64,000 nt of DNA from Anaerolineae bacterium. Lineage in GTDB: Bacteria > Chloroflexota > Anaerolineae > 4572-78 > J111. The notes beneath the pieces were generated by a model, which saw only the letters and a list, made by a program, of their open reading frames with translations, was not told the DNA's origin and searched no databases. Both the position numbers and the translations under genes were made by a program. The stretch is from the NCBI GenBank assembly GCA_023151115.1, contig JAKLJP010000022.1, positions 1 through 64,000 on the forward strand. Direction: 5' to 3'. Below are positions 59,549 through 64,000 of the stretch, piece by piece; the first letter of the stretch is position 1, and each line of letters begins with the position of its first letter.

Positions 59549-61983
59549 GGCTCGCCCTCCCGTTTGACCTCCCGCGGCGGTGCACTAAAGCTGCGCCACT
59601 TATCAGCCAGGGCAGCTAACCGCGCCTTAACCCGTTGGTTCAAACTGCCTTCAGGATAGTTTCCGGCCTCGTCTCGCTCGCCCGCAGGCAGACCAGTCAG
59701 GATTTCGATGCCCTGGTCAACAGTTTCCACGGGATAGATGTGGAACTGCCCTGCGGCGACGGCCTCAACCACGTCCTGCCGCAGCATCAGATGTTTCACG
59801 TTGGCCGCCGGAATCAACACACCCTGTGTCCCGGTTAAACCCCTGGCGCGGCACACATCAAAAAAGCCCTCGATCTTCTCATTGACCCCGCCAATCGCCT
59901 GCACCTGGCCGTGTTGGTTGACCGACCCGGTCACCGCCAGCGATTGTTTGATCGGCGCTTCAGCCAGGGCCGACAACAACGCATACAACTCGGCCGACGA
60001 GGCGCTGTCGCCCTCGACGCCACTGTAGGACTGCTCAAAAACCAGGCTGGCCGACAGCGACAACGGCTGCTCCAAAGCGTAGCGCGCCCCCAAAAAACCG
60101 GATAGAATGAGCACGCCCTTAGAATGGATAGGCCCACCCAACTCAACTTCCCGTTCGATATCCACTACCTCGCCCTTGCCCAGCCAGACGCGAGCAGTAA
60201 TGCGGCTGGGCCGGCCAAAGGCATAATTCCCCAGGGTCAGGACCGACAATCCATTGATCTGGCCGACTTTCTCTCCAGCGGTATCAATCAAGATCGTTTC
60301 CCGCTGGATCTCCTCTTGCATCCGCTCTCGCAGCCGGTCAGCTCGATAAATTTGGGCTTCAATTGCCTGTTGCACATCTCCGACGCTGACCACCTCGCGA
60401 CCTGCCTGGCTGGCCCAGTAGTCGGCCTCGCGCAGCAAATCGGCGATGCTCTGCATATGGGTGGACAGTTTCTCCGCATCGCCGACCAGCCGGGCGCTGT
60501 GCTCGATGACCTGCGCCACTGCCGTCCGATCAAAGTGACGCAAACCCTCCTTACGGGCCAGGGTACCAATCAGCCGGGCATAGAGCAGATCATTTTCAGA
60601 ACTACGACCCATCTGCTCTTCAAAATCTACTTCCACCTTAAACAGCTCGGCAAAATCAGGGTCATAGGCATAGAGCAGGTAATACAACATCCGCTCTCCA
60701 ATCAGGACAAGCTTCACATCCAGGGGAATAGGTTCGGGTTCCAGCGAGACAGTGCTGATGAGGCCAAAGATCTGTTGTAATGACTCAATGCGGATTTCGC
60801 GGGAGCGCAGGGCACGTTTGAGTTGCTCCCAGGCATACGGTTGCAGCAGCACTTTGTGCGCATCCAGCACCAGGTAGCCGCCATTGGCTCGATGCAGCGC
60901 GCCGGGCCTGATCAGGGTAAAATCAGTAGTCAACGCCCCCATTTGGGTCACCAGATGCTCCACCTTGCCCACCAGATTTTGATGGGTAGGATGATCCTCA
61001 TAGATGACCGGCGCGCCCTGGGTGGCGCTGTTATCTACCAGCAAGTTGACCTGATAGCGCTGAAATGGCGATGGATCTTTTACCGGTCCCGGCAGAGGCA
61101 ATCCCAGAGCAGCGGCCGGCGAGGTCTCCTCCGCAGGGCGAAAGTCATCCACATTTTCGATAATGTCTTGCTCAACGGCGTTGAGATAATCCACCACCTC
61201 TGGCAACTGATTATATTTCTCCCGTAGTTCAGCGACTAAATGGCCTACCGCCAGCAAAGTAACTTCACGATTGAGCGCCTTCAGTCGTTCTCGAAACTCT
61301 CGCTCCCAGCGAGGCGCTTGCTGAATCGTCGCCTGGAGTTGGGCTTGCAGTTCGTTCAGGTCTGCTTCGATGCGTTCCTGGTCGGCCTTCGGCAGCTTGT
61401 CGAACTGTTCAGGATCGAGCACGTGACTGTTACGGACAGGCGCAAAGGCCAGCCCGACCGGTGTTTTCAGCAGGGCAAAACCGTGCTCCGTGGCTCGCCG
61501 CTTGATTTCTTCAAAGGCCTTTTCTTGTCGTTCCTTGAATTCCGCTTCAAGTCCTTGTTTCCGGGTCCGGTAATCCTCGCTTTCAAACATTGCGGGGATG
61601 GTAGAGCGCAACGCCTCTACCAATTGGCCCATCTCTTGACGTAGCCTCAGACCCTGACCGGGGGGCAGGCGCAAGGTGCGTGGTTTATGCGGTTGTTCAA
61701 AATTGTTAACATAGCACCAGTCGGCCGGGGGCGGTTTGCTGACAACTTCTTGCTCCAGGAACTGCTGCACCAGCGAATGTTTGCCGATGCCGGGCGGGCC
61801 TAGCACAAAAAGGTTGTAACCCTCCTGCCGCATACCGATGCCAAAGCGGACTGCTTCAACCGCGCGAGTCTGCCCGATGATCTCGGTCAAATCCTCCAAC
61901 TCGGCGGTCGTTTCAAAGCCAAAGCTCTCAGGATCGCAACGACGGCGCAGCAGAGCCGGTTCCAGCGGTTTAACAGTATTCAT
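59545..61983 (-). CDS. Lon-family ATP-dependent protease (AAA_32/LonB-like)
   Basis: 812 aa. ATPase with Walker A GPPGIGKH (62-69) and a long coiled-coil insert (HGFALLKTPVGLAFAPVR, VNLLVDNSATQGAPVIYEDH), and a C-terminal Lon protease domain with the dyad Ser660 (GVEGDSASSAE) and Lys703 (GGVNEKIEGFF); their spacing of 43 matches Lon. Degrades damaged or regulatory proteins. ATG 61983 follows GGAGG; an upstream start at 62115 would add a non-conserved tail. Operon with the USP gene. Confidence 0.92.
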   Translation of the reverse strand: MNTVKPLEPALLRRRCDPESFGFETTAELEDLTEIIGQTRAVEAVRFGIGMRQEGYNLFVLGPPGIGKHSLVQQFLEQEVVSKPPPADWCYVNNFEQPHKPRTLRLPPGQGLRLRQEMGQLVEALRSTIPAMFESEDYRTRKQGLEAEFKERQEKAFEEIKRRATEHGFALLKTPVGLAFAPVRNSHVLDPEQFDKLPKADQERIEADLNELQAQLQATIQQAPRWEREFRERLKALNREVTLLAVGHLVAELREKYNQLPEVVDYLNAVEQDIIENVDDFRPAEETSPAAALGLPLPGPVKDPSPFQRYQVNLLVDNSATQGAPVIYEDHPTHQNLVGKVEHLVTQMGALTTDFTLIRPGALHRANGGYLVLDAHKVLLQPYAWEQLKRALRSREIRIESLQQIFGLISTVSLEPEPIPLDVKLVLIGERMLYYLLYAYDPDFAELFKVEVDFEEQMGRSSENDLLYARLIGTLARKEGLRHFDRTAVAQVIEHSARLVGDAEKLSTHMQSIADLLREADYWASQAGREVVSVGDVQQAIEAQIYRADRLRERMQEEIQRETILIDTAGEKVGQINGLSVLTLGNYAFGRPSRITARVWLGKGEVVDIEREVELGGPIHSKGVLILSGFLGARYALEQPLSLSASLVFEQSYSGVEGDSASSAELYALLSALAEAPIKQSLAVTGSVNQHGQVQAIGGVNEKIEGFFDVCRARGLTGTQGVLIPAANVKHLMLRQDVVEAVAAGQFHIYPVETVDQGIEILTGLPAGERDEAGNYPEGSLNQRVKARLAALADKWRSFSAPPREVKREGEP

Positions 61984-62177
61984 TGTGCCTTCACCTCCAA
62001 AGCATTCAGCCATAACTCCTGAGCGATGAACCCCTTCTGGGATAGTCTCAGCCACACACCCACCGGCATGTTGATCCTTTCCTTTCAACGCTTTGACTTG
62101 TTTCTTTCTTTCCATTATTAACGATAAGTCAAAAGCTCCTAAGCGGGTAGTGGCGAATATCCTTTTATTTAGGGACG

Positions 62178-62250
62178 ATTATCATATTCTTAAATCTGAC
62201 GAAGAAGTGACATTTGTCACTATTATTTAGCCCCCCAAAGAGAGTATAAT
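62178..62250. promoter_or_regulatory. Divergent promoters sharing a CRP/FNR-like palindrome
   Basis: AGTGACATTTGTCACT (62206-62221) is a perfect 16-bp palindrome centred at 62213.5. Plus strand: TATAAT at 62245-62250, centre 34 bp away. Minus strand: GATAAT at 62183-62178, centre 33 bp away. Neither has a good -35. This is the layout expected for class II activation by a dimeric CRP/FNR-family regulator on both sides. Confidence 0.65.
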
Positions 62251-62255
62251 GGATT

Positions 62256-62480
62256 TTAAGCGAGAAATATCACAAGGTAGCAGTTGCCTGGTCGCGCCTC
62301 AAGAGATCAGCAGCAGCGATGATATGAGCGGCATCTGGGAGTATTTCCCTCTGTAGACCGCAGCATTATTGTTACGATAAGTGGTTGAATCTTTATACCC
62401 GGCATCCTGGTCGGGGTCAGAGTTTGCCACCTGTGCCGCTAGGAAACACCCCAGATGTCAGCTACATCTGGGGTGTTTTT
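62256..62480 (+). ncRNA. Candidate small RNA or regulated leader
   Basis: From the predicted start after TATAAT to the terminator at 62444-62478, about 225 nt. The only short reading frame (ATG 62249) overlaps the -10 box and lacks a ribosome site. It may be a stand-alone sRNA or the attenuated 5' leader of the downstream YtxH/phosphoribosyltransferase genes. Confidence 0.4.
62444..62478 (+). terminator. Strong Rho-independent terminator
   Basis: A perfect 15-bp stem (62444-62458 / 62464-62478) with a CAGCT loop, followed by TT and pyrimidines; the distal arm ends GGGGTGTTTTT. Confidence 0.85.
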
Positions 62481-62573
62481 CTTTAAATCGGCTTCGTCTC
62501 AAATTGGTGCTGGGTAAACCAATAGAGGGCCGGCGCTTTTTGGCGCCGGGGGTATAGCGCAAAGGAGGCTGCT

Positions 62574-62910
62574 ATGCGTAAAGTTGTGTTGATTTTAGGG
62601 TTAGTTGATCACCATGTTGTTACAAAACAAGGGCGCGGCATTTTTTGTCGGGGTAGTGCTCGGTGGCTTGGCCGGCACAGGTGTAGCCTTAGTCATAGCC
62701 CCTCAACCTGGCCAAGAGACACGCGCCCAACTTAGAAACAAAGGTTATAAACTGAAAGACCTGGCGGTAAAGCGCTGCCAGGAGGCGGGGTCATCGTGCC
62801 CAGGAACAAGTGGCCCTTTGGCAGGAAAAGATAACCTCACGCACACCCTTAAGCTCAGCCGGGAGACCCAGACCGAAAGCATTGCTAACGTCGCTAAGCA
62901 GCCGGTCTAG
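62574..62910 (+). pseudogene. YtxH-like protein, frame disrupted
   Basis: YtxH proteins are small membrane-anchored stress proteins. A strong AAAGGAGG site precedes ATG 62574, but that frame soon leaves the YtxH sequence, which lies in another frame (AAFFVGVVLGGLAGTGVALV, IAPQPGQETRAQLRNKGYKL). Near 62790 a third frame reads RAQEQVALWQEK, the expected coiled-coil continuation, and the second frame resumes as THTLKLSRETQTE before stopping at 62910. Two or three indels are needed. Either it is a decaying gene or local sequence error is high. Confidence 0.6.
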
Positions 62911-62965
62911 AGCAGATGGGTCGGGAGGACATCTGCTCTTAACCGGTCGTTTGGAGGGGATGAGG

Positions 62966-63655
62966 ATGCTGATGTTTTTAAACAGACAAGAAGCAGGCGA
63001 ACAACTGGCTGCCCGGCTGCTTGACGAACCTTTGATCAAGGAAGCTGCCAAAGAGGAGTTGCTGGTCCTGTCCATCCCTAGAGGTGGGGTGGTCGTGGGC
63101 GCAGTTGTAGCCAGAGTTTTGGGCTGCGCCCATGAACTGGTGGCTGTCAAAAAGCTGGGGTTTCCCGGTCAGAAAGAGCTAGCCATTGGGGCTATGGCTG
63201 AAGAGGGGCTGATAGTCCTCAACAAACAGATCAGCAGTTGGTATCAACCGGAAGATGACGATTACCTCACAGAGGAAATCGCTCGGGTGAAAAGCCAGCT
63301 TGAAGCTTATATTCAGGAATTACGGCAAGGGCGAACGCTGGAGGTGCAGTCCAAAATTGTGATTATTGTTGATGATGGCATTGCTACCGGAGAGACGATG
63401 AAAGCTGCCCTGATCTGGATGCGTTCGCGAGCGCCCAATGAACGTCCCAAAAAGATCGTGGTGGCTGTGCCGGTCTGCTCGCCAGGAGCCGCCAGAGAAT
63501 TTGCAAAACTGGCCGATATCTTCATCTGTTTAGCCGCGCCGCAGCAGTTTCGGGCGGTCGGCCAATTTTATTGGGATTTTGATCCAGTGAGTGATGAGGA
63601 GGTAGTAAGGTATCTGGCAAAGAACAGACCCAATGCCGCTGTTGGCACAGGATGA
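62966..63655 (+). CDS. Phosphoribosyltransferase-family protein
   Basis: 229 aa, type I PRTase fold: VLSIPRGGVVVGAVVARVLG, VKKLGFPGQKELAIGAMAEE and the PRPP loop IVIIVDDGIATGETMKAAL. Close relatives occur in stress and dormancy gene clusters with USPs; base specificity unknown. Of three nearby Met codons, ATG 62966 is best placed after GGAGGGG (62953-62959). Follows the YtxH-like gene and precedes a pncB remnant. Confidence 0.87.
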   Translation: MLMFLNRQEAGEQLAARLLDEPLIKEAAKEELLVLSIPRGGVVVGAVVARVLGCAHELVAVKKLGFPGQKELAIGAMAEEGLIVLNKQISSWYQPEDDDYLTEEIARVKSQLEAYIQELRQGRTLEVQSKIVIIVDDGIATGETMKAALIWMRSRAPNERPKKIVVAVPVCSPGAAREFAKLADIFICLAAPQQFRAVGQFYWDFDPVSDEEVVRYLAKNRPNAAVGTG

Positions 63656-63693
63656 TAACAGCGAGAGGTATAGTTTGAAGGAGGAGAAGTGAG

Positions 63694-63870
63694 ATGATAA
63701 GAGGCACGATTGCCTGCAAAAACGACGTCACCGACCCGTACCAGTTGACCATGGCTCAACTGTATTTCCGGTTGGGCCTCCAAATGCCGGACTGGAGTGG
63801 CTGCTGGATTGGATGCACAGTGTGCTTGAAACAGTCAAAGGATAAGCTAAGAGCAATACTTTTCAAATAA
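63694..63870 (+). pseudogene. Nicotinate phosphoribosyltransferase remnant
   Basis: 58 codons with a good GGAGGAG site. The N-terminus contains TDPYQLTMAQLYFRLGL, the conserved start of nicotinate phosphoribosyltransferase (PncB, NAD salvage). After about 30 residues the match ends, and an out-of-frame stretch LEWLLDWMHSVLETVKG followed by a stop looks like the tail of another protein, suggesting an internal deletion. The 3' end runs into the palindromic element at 63854. Confidence 0.6.
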
Positions 63871-63933
63871 CGTAGTTTAGCCCCTTGTGGGCGGGCACAA
63901 GGCCCTATGCTACGGCTTATTTGAAAAGTATTG
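63854..63933. mobile_element. GTAGTTTAGCC-family palindromic element, copy 2
   Basis: About 80 bp with 16-bp perfect inverted arms (63855-63870 / 63917-63932) and the 27-nt core at 63872-63898 shared with 18588-18614. It is bounded by the 10-bp direct repeat AAGCTAAGAG (63844-63853, 63934-63943), a possible target duplication. Confidence 0.65.
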
Positions 63934-64000
63934 AAGCTAAGAGAGGATGGCAAAAGTGGGGGTAATTACCAGATTGAGCCGATAAAATAACAGAGCCCTT

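Larger units (their letters stand above)
61984..62573. other. Divergent regulatory region between Lon and YtxH operons
   Basis: No protein gene accepted. It contains two facing-away promoters around one palindrome (62178-62250), a candidate non-coding transcript or leader with terminator (62256-62480) and a GC-rich hairpin (CCGGCGC / GCGCCGG near 62530-62549) before a strong AAAGGAGG site. Confidence 0.6.

Noticed and set aside
62249..62356. 35-codon frame MDFKREISQG
   Set aside because: Its ATG overlaps the -10 box and has no ribosome site, so the transcript would not include a usable start.
1..64000. tRNA and rRNA genes
   Set aside because: I looked for T-loop GGTTCGAATCC-type motifs and rRNA landmarks and saw none; a covariance-model scan would settle it.

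Overview
The window looks like a chromosomal segment of a member of the Chloroflexota, most likely Anaerolineae or a neighbouring class. This is inference from gene content and style: oligopeptide ABC genes with large lipoprotein receptors, proline/threonine-rich TPTPT linkers in surface proteins, STAND-type XRE/NB-ARC/TPR regulators, a Ras-like GTPase, DUF6062 and DUF190-CBS proteins, and intergenic regions crowded with short repeats. I found no rRNA, tRNA, CRISPR array, prophage or full insertion sequence.

Layout. 1-600: remains of a nucleotidyltransferase/HEPN pair, the HEPN gene frameshifted. 900-7,600: a very large RecQ-type helicase (+), two small minus-strand genes, argS and a RidA-family gene. 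7,600-17,100 (minus): S49 peptidase, a membrane-anchored GATase-like protein, two tandem oligopeptide-binding lipoproteins and two permeases; no ATPase genes are present. 17,100-24,500: methyltransferase (minus), a small membrane protein with a consensus promoter, an intact MNT/HEPN toxin-antitoxin pair, pheS, pheT, yjbQ and an OmpR-type regulator. 24,500-31,700 (minus): histidine kinase, a protein with 12 PKD domains, a single-domain response regulator and a hypothetical. 32,000-41,800: VTT membrane protein, C39-like peptidase, Ras-like GTPase, serine/threonine dehydratase with a GNAT, two tandem lipoproteins, a PIN toxin-antitoxin pair, LOG-family protein and an endonuclease III-like glycosylase. 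42,000-51,000: MFS exporter, RodZ-like protein, FemAB-like transferase, crcB with a DUF190/4xCBS partner, DUF6062, two cupins and an amidase. 51,000-58,500: two tandem STAND regulators, a STAS/RsbW-like pair, small membrane proteins and a quinone oxidoreductase. 58,600-64,000: a stress cluster (USP, Lon-family protease, YtxH-like, phosphoribosyltransferase, nicotinate phosphoribosyltransferase remnant) divergently arranged around one palindromic operator.

The most unusual property is the repeat landscape. (i) A MITE of about 95 bp occurs as three full copies (25571, 34028, 44482), each bounded by a perfect 3-bp direct repeat. (ii) Many gene ends carry long hairpins whose arms are tandem short words (GATAGA, AATCGTAA, GTGATGCGT, AAGGCTAAGG and others). 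(iii) The same words, and other hairpin repeats, occur in frame inside proteins: several places in RecQ and PheT, a STAND regulator linker, a lipoprotein signal peptide, and the C-termini of RecQ and the FemAB-like protein.

The best candidate regulatory system is at 62206-62221: a perfect 16-bp palindrome sits about 33-34 bp from the -10 boxes of two divergent promoters, the geometry of a class II CRP/FNR-type activator site, between the Lon-USP operon and the YtxH-phosphoribosyltransferase operon. Several promoters sit so close to the start codon that leaderless mRNAs are likely (histidine kinase at 31701, small protein at 57489).
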